Source of the DNA: Bordetella parapertussis
GTDB taxonomy: Bacteria; Pseudomonadota; Gammaproteobacteria; Burkholderiales; Burkholderiaceae_A
Assembly (NCBI GenBank): GCA_945901825.1
Contig: CAMDMC010000001.1
Span: 186,001-250,000 of the forward strand
Length of the DNA stretch: 64,000 nucleotides
Direction of reading: 5' to 3'
A program made the translations under genes and the position numbers. Below, piece by piece: positions 32,494-39,322 of this stretch; the first letter of the stretch is position 1, and the number at the start of each line of letters is the position of its first letter. The notes below the pieces were generated by a model. That model worked only from the letters and a program-made list of their open reading frames with translations, was not told where the DNA came from and did no database searches.

Positions 32494-32961
32494 ATGAAAG
32501 TAGAACGCAGAGACGTATTGAAAGTTGGTGGCGGCGCAGCTGTTTACTCAGCCCTTGCCTCCATGGGGTTTTTTGCTGCTAATCCGGCTATGGCCTCGTG
32601 GAACAAGGACTGGTTTGCAACCAAGTCAATTGCTGACACCCTGAAGGCAATGGGTGTGGGTTCTACCACTGAGTCGTCAGAAATCAACATCACCTCGCCT
32701 GACATTGCCGAGAACGGTGCCGTTGTTCCCGTTGGCGTTGCAAGCAACCTTCCACAGACCCAGATGGTTGCTGTCATGGTCGAGAAGAATCCTTCCATGA
32801 TGGCGGGCTTGTTCGAGTTCACAGATAACGCAGTTCCTGACGTATCCATGCGTGTGAAGATGGGTCAGAGCTCCGATGTCTATGCCCTTGTGAAGGCTGA
32901 TGGCAAGTTCTATATGGCCAAGAAGGAAATCAAGGTCACTCTTGGTGGTTGCGGCGGCTAA
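32494..32961 (+). CDS. soxY: SoxY: sulfur-carrying protein
   Basis: This is a 155-residue periplasmic carrier. Its C-terminal motif GGCGG ends the protein, with the swinging-arm cysteine at position 153 to which thiosulfate is conjugated. A twin-arginine-like signal VERRDVLKVGGGAAVYSAL starts the protein, so it is exported folded, normally with SoxZ as a hitch-hiker. The ATG is preceded by AAAGGAGCTTTAA. All Sox enzymes act on the sulfur bound to this arm. Confidence 0.96.
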   Translation: MKVERRDVLKVGGGAAVYSALASMGFFAANPAMASWNKDWFATKSIADTLKAMGVGSTTESSEINITSPDIAENGAVVPVGVASNLPQTQMVAVMVEKNPSMMAGLFEFTDNAVPDVSMRVKMGQSSDVYALVKADGKFYMAKKEIKVTLGGCGG

Positions 32962-33028
32962 TTCTTTACCAACTCGGCTAACGCCTTAGAAGGTATTTTT
33001 TCGATTCAAGATTGAAAGGAGTTTCACC

Positions 33029-33340
33029 ATGGCAAGTCCAATGAGAATTCGTGCCCGTATGGCAGGCGACATAGCAGATGTTCGCGTTCTAATGGCCCAC
33101 GAAATGGAAACTGGAACCCGCAAAGGGTCCGACGGCAAGGCAATTCCTGCCTGGTTCATCAGCGAGGTTACAGCGCAGCACAACGGCAAAACCGTCATGA
33201 CGGCTCAGTGGGGACCCGCTGTTTCAAAGAACCCTTACATGCAGTTCAAGGTGAAGGGCGCCAAGGCAGGTGACAAGGTTGCCGTAACCTGGAAGGACAA
33301 CAAGGGCGGGACGCGAACCGACGAGGCTGCGATTGCCTAG
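33029..33340 (+). CDS. soxZ: SoxZ: SoxY-binding chaperone-like carrier partner
   Basis: This is a 103-residue partner that forms the SoxYZ heterodimer. The sequence MRIRARMAGDIADVRVLMAHEMETGTRKG is the family start. The later WGPAVSKNPYMQFKVKGAKAGDKVAVTWKDNKG fits the immunoglobulin-like fold. It has no signal peptide, as expected if it is exported together with SoxY. AAAGGAG lies upstream of the ATG. It sits 67 bases after soxY. Confidence 0.96.
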   Translation: MASPMRIRARMAGDIADVRVLMAHEMETGTRKGSDGKAIPAWFISEVTAQHNGKTVMTAQWGPAVSKNPYMQFKVKGAKAGDKVAVTWKDNKGGTRTDEAAIA

Positions 33341-33347
33341 TAGCGGT

Positions 33348-33389
33348 GCATGAATAGGGGCGGATCAACTTGTCTGCCTCCCTTCATGC
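33348..33389 (+). other. Long stem-loop between soxZ and soxA
   Basis: Bases 33348-33364 pair with 33373-33389 in a 17-position stem with two mismatches and two G-T wobbles, around an eight-base loop. The outer seven pairs (GCATGAA/TTCATGC) are perfect. No T tract follows, so this is not an intrinsic terminator. It could be a processing or stability element that separates soxCDYZ from soxAX levels; this is inference. Confidence 0.5.
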
Positions 33390-33466
33390 TGCAGTTACCA
33401 CCCTCGTTTGCTTTAGAGGCATAGCTCGAAGTAATTAAGACCATAGGCTTAAAAAAGGGGACAGAC

Positions 33467-34282
33467 ATGAACAAACAACCATTGCGTACCGGATTTTTAT
33501 CCGCGTTTTTCGCTCTGGGCTTCGCTATGCATTCAGCGCAGGCCCTGGAGACTAAGACCGAAGCAGAGAAGGGTATTGATCGTTATCGCGAGCTTATCGC
33601 AGACGGCAACCCGGCAGAACTTTTTGAGATGGCGGGAGAGGAGCTCTGGAAAAAGCCCGCGGGCCCTAAAAATGTTTCACTTGAAAAATGTGACCTTGGC
33701 CTTGGTCCTGGTGTCATTAAGGGGGCTTACGTTGCACTGCCAAGATACTTTTCTGACGCGGGTAAGGTTATGGATCTTGAGACCAGACTCGCTCACTGTA
33801 TGAGGACAATCCAGGGTATTGAGGTAAAAGATGGCGCTTACAATAAAGACGATCACAAAAGTATCATTGCTCTAGTAACCTACGTGGCAACCCAGTCAAA
33901 GGGCATGCCAGTTGCAGTCCCTCAGGGGCATGCAGAAGAAAAGCGTCTTTACGAGGTTGGTAAACGCGTCTTCTTTTACCGAGCGGGTCCTTACGACTTT
34001 GCCTGTGCCACATGCCACGCGGCGGACAATACACGTATCCGTCTTCAGGGCCTCCCAAACCTTACTGCCAACGAGCCCGCAGGAAAGGCCTTTACGTCTT
34101 GGCCTGCTTACAGGGTTAGTAACGGCCAGCTCTGGCCTATGCAACAGCGCCTAAACGACTGTTTCCGGCAGCAGCGTTTCCCTGAGCCTATTTATGGATC
34201 CGAGGCAACCGTTGCTCTGCAGGTCTACATGGGTGTTAACGGTAAGGGTGTGGCCTCGCTTGCACCCACCATCAAGCGATAA
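33467..34282 (+). CDS. soxA: SoxA: L-cysteine S-thiosulfotransferase, monohaem type
   Basis: This is a 271-residue c-type cytochrome that, with SoxX, attaches thiosulfate to SoxY. A signal peptide ends near MHSAQA. One haem motif CATCH is present (Cys180, Cys183, His184). The distal active-site cysteine that becomes a persulfide ligand is Cys232 in LNDCFRQQRFPEP. A Cys75/Cys111 pair may form a disulfide. It lacks the second N-terminal haem found in dihaem SoxA, so it belongs to the monohaem class. AAAAGGGGACAGAC precedes the ATG. Confidence 0.95.
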   Translation: MNKQPLRTGFLSAFFALGFAMHSAQALETKTEAEKGIDRYRELIADGNPAELFEMAGEELWKKPAGPKNVSLEKCDLGLGPGVIKGAYVALPRYFSDAGKVMDLETRLAHCMRTIQGIEVKDGAYNKDDHKSIIALVTYVATQSKGMPVAVPQGHAEEKRLYEVGKRVFFYRAGPYDFACATCHAADNTRIRLQGLPNLTANEPAGKAFTSWPAYRVSNGQLWPMQQRLNDCFRQQRFPEPIYGSEATVALQVYMGVNGKGVASLAPTIKR

Positions 34283-34298
34283 CCAGGAGGGTAAGCGA

Positions 34299-34931
34299 AT
34301 GAAGAAACGTATTTACTTGGCTGCGGCAGCTGCCTCTGTTGTTCTTGCTGGCTGCGCAGGGTCCTATTCGGCCTCAGTTGATTACGACAAGATGGCGAAG
34401 GACGTCATCATGAAGTCCTTCAAGGAGCGAAATCAGGCAAAGATGGAATGGCTGAACCAAGACTCCGTTAACGTGGCCTGCACCGAAGCCGACGTCAAAG
34501 GTAAAGACATCGACTCCACTCTTCGCAAGAAGGTGGAAGAGGAGAATATGAAACTTGTGAAGCTTCCCTCCGATGGAAAGTACTTCGGTGACTGGAAGGC
34601 GGGCGAAAAGCTTGCTCAGAGTGGTCGCGGCGGAACCTGGAGTGACAAGCCAGGAGTGGCTAATGGAGGCAACTGTTACAACTGCCATAAGATTTCCAAC
34701 ACTGAAATTTCCTACGGAACGCTCGGACCAAGCCTGTACCAGTACGGCAAGCTTCGTGGCGATTCAGAGGCGGTTCTTAAGTACACCTGGGGAAAGATAT
34801 ACAACGCCAAGGCTTATAACGCCTGCACCAATATGCCTCGATTTGGGTCTGAAAACATTCTTACTGAAGCGCAGATGAAAGACCTCATGGCGCTTCTGCT
34901 TGACCCCAATTCGCCGGTTAACAAGAACTAA
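34299..34931 (+). CDS. soxX: SoxX: cytochrome c partner of SoxA, predicted lipoprotein
   Basis: This is a 210-residue haem protein and the electron-accepting partner of SoxA. It carries a lipoprotein signal, AAASVVLAGC, with the lipidated cysteine Cys19 instead of the cleaved signal of soluble SoxX proteins. The haem motif is CYNCH (Cys126, Cys129, His130), with a C-terminal methionine ligand candidate in NMPRFGS. A longer-than-minimal N-terminal region of about 100 residues precedes the cytochrome domain. The ATG at 34299 has a strong CAGGAGG upstream. The frame is open further 5' inside soxA without support. Confidence 0.92.
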   Translation: MKKRIYLAAAAASVVLAGCAGSYSASVDYDKMAKDVIMKSFKERNQAKMEWLNQDSVNVACTEADVKGKDIDSTLRKKVEEENMKLVKLPSDGKYFGDWKAGEKLAQSGRGGTWSDKPGVANGGNCYNCHKISNTEISYGTLGPSLYQYGKLRGDSEAVLKYTWGKIYNAKAYNACTNMPRFGSENILTEAQMKDLMALLLDPNSPVNKN

Positions 34932-34943
34932 GGTTGTGAAGGT

Positions 34944-34975
34944 GTTTCGGGTAGAGGCTAGGCTCTACCCGAAAC
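34944..34975 (+). other. Perfect 13-bp stem-loop downstream of soxX
   Basis: GTTTCGGGTAGAG (34944-34956) and CTCTACCCGAAAC (34963-34975) are exact reverse complements with a six-base loop. Only TTT follows, so it would be at best a weak terminator, and it more likely protects the soxX 3' end. It lies just upstream of an unused ribosome-binding-like AAGGAGG (34981-34987) and the terminator at 35027. Confidence 0.6.
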
Positions 34976-35026
34976 TTTAGAAGGAGGCGGCCTGGCTTTG
35001 CGTTCTTGCCAACCTGCCTTATAGCC

Positions 35027-35051
35027 AGCCGTCTTTGACGGCTTCTTTTTT
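35027..35051 (+). terminator. Intrinsic terminator between soxX and soxB, possibly regulated
   Basis: AGCCGTC (35027-35033) and GACGGCT (35037-35043) form a seven-pair stem with a TTT loop, followed by TCTTTTTT. This is a textbook Rho-independent terminator, ending 13 bases before the soxB ATG. An alternative pairing of 34986-34997 with 35023-35033 (11 pairs, one bulged C) would take over its 5' arm and prevent termination. See the finding for details. Confidence 0.65.
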
Positions 35052-35064
35052 AGGGAATGGACGT

Positions 35065-36783
35065 ATGAGTTTGAATCGGCGTGAGTTTATGGGGGTTATG
35101 GCGGCAGCCACAGCCAGCGGTATGTTTGGCAGCTGGCAGGAGGCAAATGCTGCTGCGGCCAAAGGTGAAAAGCTGTACGAGATTCCTAAGTTTGGCAACG
35201 TCAGCTTTCTTCACTTTACCGACTGTCATGCTCAGCTTTTGCCGGTTTATTTTCGTGAGCCCAGCGTAAACCTGGGGCTTTCTGAAATGTTGGGCAGGCC
35301 GCCACATTTTGTGGGTGATGCCCTGCTTAAGCACTTTAATATTCCCTCCAACTCGGCCTGGGCCCATGCCTACACCTTCGTCGGCTTTGAGAAGGCTGCT
35401 CGTACCTACGGTAAGGTTGGGGGCTTTGCCCACATGGCCACGCTGGTCAAAATGATGAAGGCCTCCCGCCCACAGGCCTTCTTATTTGACGGCGGTGATA
35501 CCTGGCAGGGCTCTGCTACTGCGCTCTGGACCAAAGGCCAAGACATGGTGGATGCCACCAAGCTTTTAGGGGTTGACATGATGTGTCCCCACTGGGAGTT
35601 CACCTACGGGGCCGATCGCGTCATGGAGATTATTGAGAAGGAGCTCGCAGGGAAAATTGAGTTTCTTGCGCAGAATGTGAAGACAAACGACTTTGGTGAC
35701 CCAGTCTTCAAGCCCTATGTGATTCGTGAGCAGAACGGTATTCCGGTGGCGGTTATTGGCCAGGCCTTCCCCTACACCCCCATTGCGAACCCGCGCTACT
35801 TTGTGCCCGACTGGACCTTTGGCATTCAAGACGACAACATGCAGAAGATGGTGGACGAGGTTCGTTCCAAGGGGGCTAAGGTGGTCGTGGTCCTTTCGCA
35901 CAATGGTATGGACGTCGATCTTAAAATGGCCTCACGCGTGCGTGGCATTGACGCCATTATGGGCGGACATACCCACGATGGCGTACCCCAGCCCGTCAAA
36001 GTGAAGAATGCAGGCGGCGTAACCCTGGTAACCAATGCCGGCTCAAATACCAAGTTTCTTGGCGTGCTCGATTTCGATGTGAAGGGCGGCAAGGTTGCCG
36101 ACTTCCGCTACAAGCTGCTTCCAGTCTTCGCCAATCTTCTGCCGGCAGACAAGGAGATGCAGGCGTTCATCGACCGCGTGCGCGCGCCGTACAAGGCCAA
36201 GCTCGAAGAGACTCTGGCCATGACCGAGGGGCTTCTTTATCGGCGCGGTAACTTCAATGGGAGTTTCGATCAGCTTATTGTTGATGCGCTTATGGATGTC
36301 AAGGGCGCTGACCTTGCCTTCTCACCGGGATTCCGTTGGGGAACCAGCCTGTTGCCGGGCCAGGCCATTACCCGTGAGCATGTTATGGACCAAACGGCCA
36401 CCACCTATTCCTACAGCACGCTTACCGAAATGTCGGGCGAGATGATTAAAACGGTTCTTGAAGACGTCTGTGACAACTTGTTTAACCCAGACCCTTATTA
36501 CCAGCAAGGCGGAGATATGGTTCGCGTGGGTGGGCTTCAATACACCTGCGCACCCCTTGAGAAGATGGGCAGTCGAATTCAGGACATGCGCCTCAAGGGT
36601 AAGCCTATTGAAGCCAGCAAGAACTACAAAGTTGCTGGCTGGGCGCCTGTGGCGGAAGGCGCTTCGGGGGAACCGGTCTGGGATGTGGTTGAGACCTGGC
36701 TTAAGGCCAAGAAAGTGGTGCCACCGCTTAAGCTCAACACCCCAAGACTTTTAGGTGTAAAGGGCAATCCTGGTATTGCTTAG
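35065..36783 (+). CDS. soxB: SoxB: sulfate-releasing thiosulfohydrolase
   Basis: This is a 572-residue dimanganese enzyme that hydrolyses sulfate from SoxY-bound thiosulfonate. It has a twin-arginine signal, LNRREFMGVMAAATASG. The metallophosphoesterase-like catalytic motifs follow: FTDCHAQLLPVY, the typical SoxB loop GGDTWQGSATALWTKGQDM, and GHTHD near residue 310, with a nucleotidase-like C-terminal domain. The start is the ATG at 35065. The frame opens ten codons earlier inside the terminator stem, which cannot be the real start. soxB is the last of the soxCDYZAXB series. Confidence 0.96.
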   Translation: MSLNRREFMGVMAAATASGMFGSWQEANAAAAKGEKLYEIPKFGNVSFLHFTDCHAQLLPVYFREPSVNLGLSEMLGRPPHFVGDALLKHFNIPSNSAWAHAYTFVGFEKAARTYGKVGGFAHMATLVKMMKASRPQAFLFDGGDTWQGSATALWTKGQDMVDATKLLGVDMMCPHWEFTYGADRVMEIIEKELAGKIEFLAQNVKTNDFGDPVFKPYVIREQNGIPVAVIGQAFPYTPIANPRYFVPDWTFGIQDDNMQKMVDEVRSKGAKVVVVLSHNGMDVDLKMASRVRGIDAIMGGHTHDGVPQPVKVKNAGGVTLVTNAGSNTKFLGVLDFDVKGGKVADFRYKLLPVFANLLPADKEMQAFIDRVRAPYKAKLEETLAMTEGLLYRRGNFNGSFDQLIVDALMDVKGADLAFSPGFRWGTSLLPGQAITREHVMDQTATTYSYSTLTEMSGEMIKTVLEDVCDNLFNPDPYYQQGGDMVRVGGLQYTCAPLEKMGSRIQDMRLKGKPIEASKNYKVAGWAPVAEGASGEPVWDVVETWLKAKKVVPPLKLNTPRLLGVKGNPGIA

Positions 36784-36886
36784 CGCGCAAAATTGCGACC
36801 CCGAAGGTATTGAATTAGGGCAGAAATACGCTTAGGTTATTCTTTGCGTTGATCAAGGCTTGATACTTTTGAAGGGGGGACCGTTT

Positions 36887-37246
36887 ATGAATCAAAAACC
36901 GTTACGTCGTGTGTCGCATGTTGGTGTGGCTGCTGCCGCAATTCTGTTGGGTCTTGGGCTTTCGCTTGGTTCAAACAGTGCTCATGCGTTGTTGTTTGCG
37001 AAGGGCAATGCCGAACTTGGTGCGAAGCTGCATGCAAAGACCTGCGCTTCTTGCCACAACTCCATGATGCCCGACGGTAAAGGCGAAGAACTCTATTCGG
37101 AAGATTTTCGAAAAGTAACAGATGCCGGCAGGCTAAAGACCATGGTTCAGTTCTGTGCCACCCGCACCAACTCGGGATGGTTCGACGAAGAGCTTGAGCA
37201 TGTCGCGCGCTACCTGAACGACAACTTCTATAAGTTTAAGAAGTAG
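36887..37246 (+). CDS. Small monohaem cytochrome c, likely Sox electron carrier
   Basis: This is a 119-residue secreted protein with a signal sequence (AAAAILLGLGLSLGSNSAHA) and one haem motif CASCH, followed by a short class I cytochrome c domain. It lies 103 bases after soxB on the same strand. The natural role would be to accept electrons from SoxAX or SoxCD and pass them to a terminal oxidase, but this is inference from location. GAAGGGGGGA is the ribosome-binding site for the ATG at 36887. Confidence 0.88.
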   Translation: MNQKPLRRVSHVGVAAAAILLGLGLSLGSNSAHALLFAKGNAELGAKLHAKTCASCHNSMMPDGKGEELYSEDFRKVTDAGRLKTMVQFCATRTNSGWFDEELEHVARYLNDNFYKFKK

Positions 37247-37308
37247 CGCAGCCTTGCGCTCTGGGACAGAGCCTAAACCGCGGCTTGCCTGCAAAGGCTC
37301 TGCCAGCG

Positions 37309-37950
37309 TTACCGGCGGTCTTGCAGGGCGAAGTGGCCCGTGAATTTACCCGCAAAGGTAATCAGCATTTCGGCGCCTTCAGGGTCTGAATGCACAGTGA
37401 CCCCCGGTTGGGCAAGAGGGTCACTTGCCTTCATCTGAAGCAGCCCAGGCGGCCAGTTCACCTTCAGCCTAGCTGACATGGGCAGGTAGCCGTCAAAATA
37501 GCGACGCATCAGGGGGCCAGCCTGCAGCTTGAAGACCCCTTTTTCTTCTGTGAGGTCGAGCGCTTTTGAGCGCAGAGTAATGCAGATCTGGGCGCCTTTC
37601 TTAACATTGCTAAGCGTGACACTGTGCTTGTCTTGGGCAATTGATTCAATGCCAGAATGACTCCCGACGGCGAGACTCTGCAGCCTGTCGGGGTTAAAGG
37701 CAATGACAACCTTACGAATGGGGTCGAGCCGGTAATGGCAGGTTGATAACGAGACGATTCCATCTTGAAGGGACGACTCGGTAAGAAAGACTCGAGATTC
37801 ATAGTGGTAACTGTTGGGCTCAGGATGCTTCTCTAAATAGACAAGCTCGCCTTCTTTTGCAATATCACTGAAGTCCAAGGCCCAGGCCGGCATATGCAGG
37901 CCAAGACTTAATAGAAGTGTGGCAAGACGTTGGGCAGAGGGCTTAGTCAT
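37309..37950 (-). CDS. Secreted protein of unknown function
   Basis: This is a 213-residue protein with an N-terminal signal peptide (LATLLLSLGLHMPAWA). The mature part is predicted to be beta-rich, with two cysteines. It has no lipobox or haem motif and I do not recognise the family. It lies on the minus strand between the convergent cytochrome gene and the esterase gene, ten bases after the latter. It is probably co-transcribed with the esterase. Confidence 0.7.
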   Translation of the reverse strand: MTKPSAQRLATLLLSLGLHMPAWALDFSDIAKEGELVYLEKHPEPNSYHYESRVFLTESSLQDGIVSLSTCHYRLDPIRKVVIAFNPDRLQSLAVGSHSGIESIAQDKHSVTLSNVKKGAQICITLRSKALDLTEEKGVFKLQAGPLMRRYFDGYLPMSARLKVNWPPGLLQMKASDPLAQPGVTVHSDPEGAEMLITFAGKFTGHFALQDRR

Positions 37951-37960
37951 TCGGGGTCTT

Positions 37961-38635
37961 TCATAGAAGCGGGCTTACGGACTTCCAGATGGTCTCAAGA
38001 ATAATGGGCTGGGCCTTTGCGTTGGGGTGAATCTGATCTTCTTGAAAATAGCTTAGGTCTTCAGCAAATCCTTTAAGCATGGCGGGCACCGCCTGAACCT
38101 GAAGTTCTTTTGCCAGGGAGGGCACGATAGCGTCAAATTCCTTCAAATAGGTCTCGCCCAGATTCGGTGGAAGTCGCACGCCAACAATGACCACCCTTGC
38201 TTTTGCATCCAGTGACTTTTGAATCATGGCCTTTAAATTAGCGCGGGATGTTCGAAGGTCAAGTCCACGAAGCCCATCGTTAGCACCAAGCTGCAACACT
38301 ACAAGCCTTGGCTTAACCTGTGCCAGCGCACGGGGAAGGCGCTCGAGCCCGCCAAACGTGGTCTCACCCGAGAGGCTTCGATTTTCTACGTTGTACTTCA
38401 GATTATTTGAATCAAGGCGTCTTTGAAGAAGACTCACCCATCCTTGATTTCTTGGCAGTCCATAGGCCGCCGATAGGCTGTCGCCAAAAATAAGTATGTT
38501 TGTTTTCTGGGAAATGGCCGATGCGGTAGGGTTGTTTGGGCTACTTTGCGCTGCCACGCAAAGACCAGTGAGTAGAATCAGGCCAAGAAGATATTTTGTA
38601 AACCGAAGGAGTGGTATGACAGACGGTGAAGGCAT
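37961..38635 (-). CDS. tesA: Periplasmic GDSL arylesterase/acyl-CoA thioesterase (TesA-like)
   Basis: This is a roughly 224-residue SGNH/GDSL hydrolase with a signal peptide (YLLGLILLTGLCVAAQS). The catalytic blocks are FGDSLSAAYG (nucleophile serine), QLGANDGLRG (block III) and the C-terminal DQIHPNAKAQ with the catalytic Asp and His. This order is the TesA/arylesterase pattern. I use the ATG at 38635, since the frame continues upstream to 38728 with a non-signal-like leader. The 5' end overlaps the start of the divergent ABC ATPase gene by 20 bases. Confidence 0.88.
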   Translation of the reverse strand: MPSPSVIPLLRFTKYLLGLILLTGLCVAAQSSPNNPTASAISQKTNILIFGDSLSAAYGLPRNQGWVSLLQRRLDSNNLKYNVENRSLSGETTFGGLERLPRALAQVKPRLVVLQLGANDGLRGLDLRTSRANLKAMIQKSLDAKARVVIVGVRLPPNLGETYLKEFDAIVPSLAKELQVQAVPAMLKGFAEDLSYFQEDQIHPNAKAQPIILETIWKSVSPLL

Positions 38636-39314
38636 GGCAACAACCGAGAAATCCGTTGCGATTGAGGCCAAGGGTTTAGCAAAGTGGGTTTCAGATGGCA
38701 ATGACAAACTCTCAATTCTCCAAGACATTAATCTTCAAGTGCAGACGGGCGAATCGCTGGCCATGGTGGGGCCTTCAGGCTGCGGTAAGTCTACGCTGCT
38801 CGGGCTTTTAGCCGGTCTCGATACGCCCTCCGAAGGCGAGGTTTATTGGGCAGGGGAGGCCATCGCCTCGCTGTCTGAGGAGCAACGCAGTCTGCGCCGT
38901 AACGGCCGTTTTGGGTTTGTCTTTCAGTCGTTCCAGCTTCTTCCTCAACTCAATGCGCTCGAAAACGTCATGTTACCTCTTGAGCTTCGAGGGGATCGTG
39001 ATGCTAAGCAAAAGGCTCAGTCCATGCTTTCAGAGGTTGGCCTTGCGGGTCGGGAGCGGCACTTTCCCGCAACCCTGTCGGGAGGGGAGCAGCAACGGGT
39101 CGCACTGGCTCGAGCATTTGTCGTGACGCCCGACCTTCTCTTTGCCGATGAGCCCACTGGCAGTCTGGACTATGAGAGTGGGGCTCGGGTGATGGAGCTT
39201 TTCTTCAACCTGCAAAAAAGCCTGGGTACGACGCTTATCATCGTCACCCACGACGAGAGCCTTTCAAAGGCTTGTAGCCGCCGTTTACGTATGCAGGCGG
39301 GCCGGATCGTATAA
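38616..39314 (+). CDS. ABC transporter ATP-binding protein (LolD/YbbA-like)
   Basis: This is a 232-residue ATPase with Walker [17 protein letters not shown], signature [14 protein letters not shown] and Walker [13 protein letters not shown]. The GSLD ending is usual for the MacB/LolD/YbbA class. The ATG at 38616 has a GAAGGAG site six bases upstream. The frame is open further 5' over the divergent tesA without support. No permease gene follows, as purL starts nine bases later, so the membrane partner is encoded elsewhere or lost. Confidence 0.85.
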   Translation: MTDGEGMATTEKSVAIEAKGLAKWVSDGNDKLSILQDINLQVQTGESLAMVGPSGCGKSTLLGLLAGLDTPSEGEVYWAGEAIASLSEEQRSLRRNGRFGFVFQSFQLLPQLNALENVMLPLELRGDRDAKQKAQSMLSEVGLAGRERHFPATLSGGEQQRVALARAFVVTPDLLFADEPTGSLDYESGARVMELFFNLQKSLGTTLIIVTHDESLSKACSRRLRMQAGRIV

Positions 39315-39322
39315 TCGGGCTT

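Noticed and set aside
34998-35024. Minimal TTG-initiated frame between soxX and soxB as a gene
   Set aside because: It has only eight codons and a non-ATG start. It is kept solely as part of the attenuator hypothesis.
37258-37302. Bidirectional terminator between the cytochrome c gene and the convergent unknown gene
   Set aside because: Two overlapping small stems (GCTCTG/CAGAGC at 37258-37272 and CAGAGCC/GGCTCTG at 37267-37302) exist, but neither has a T tract, so support is too weak.
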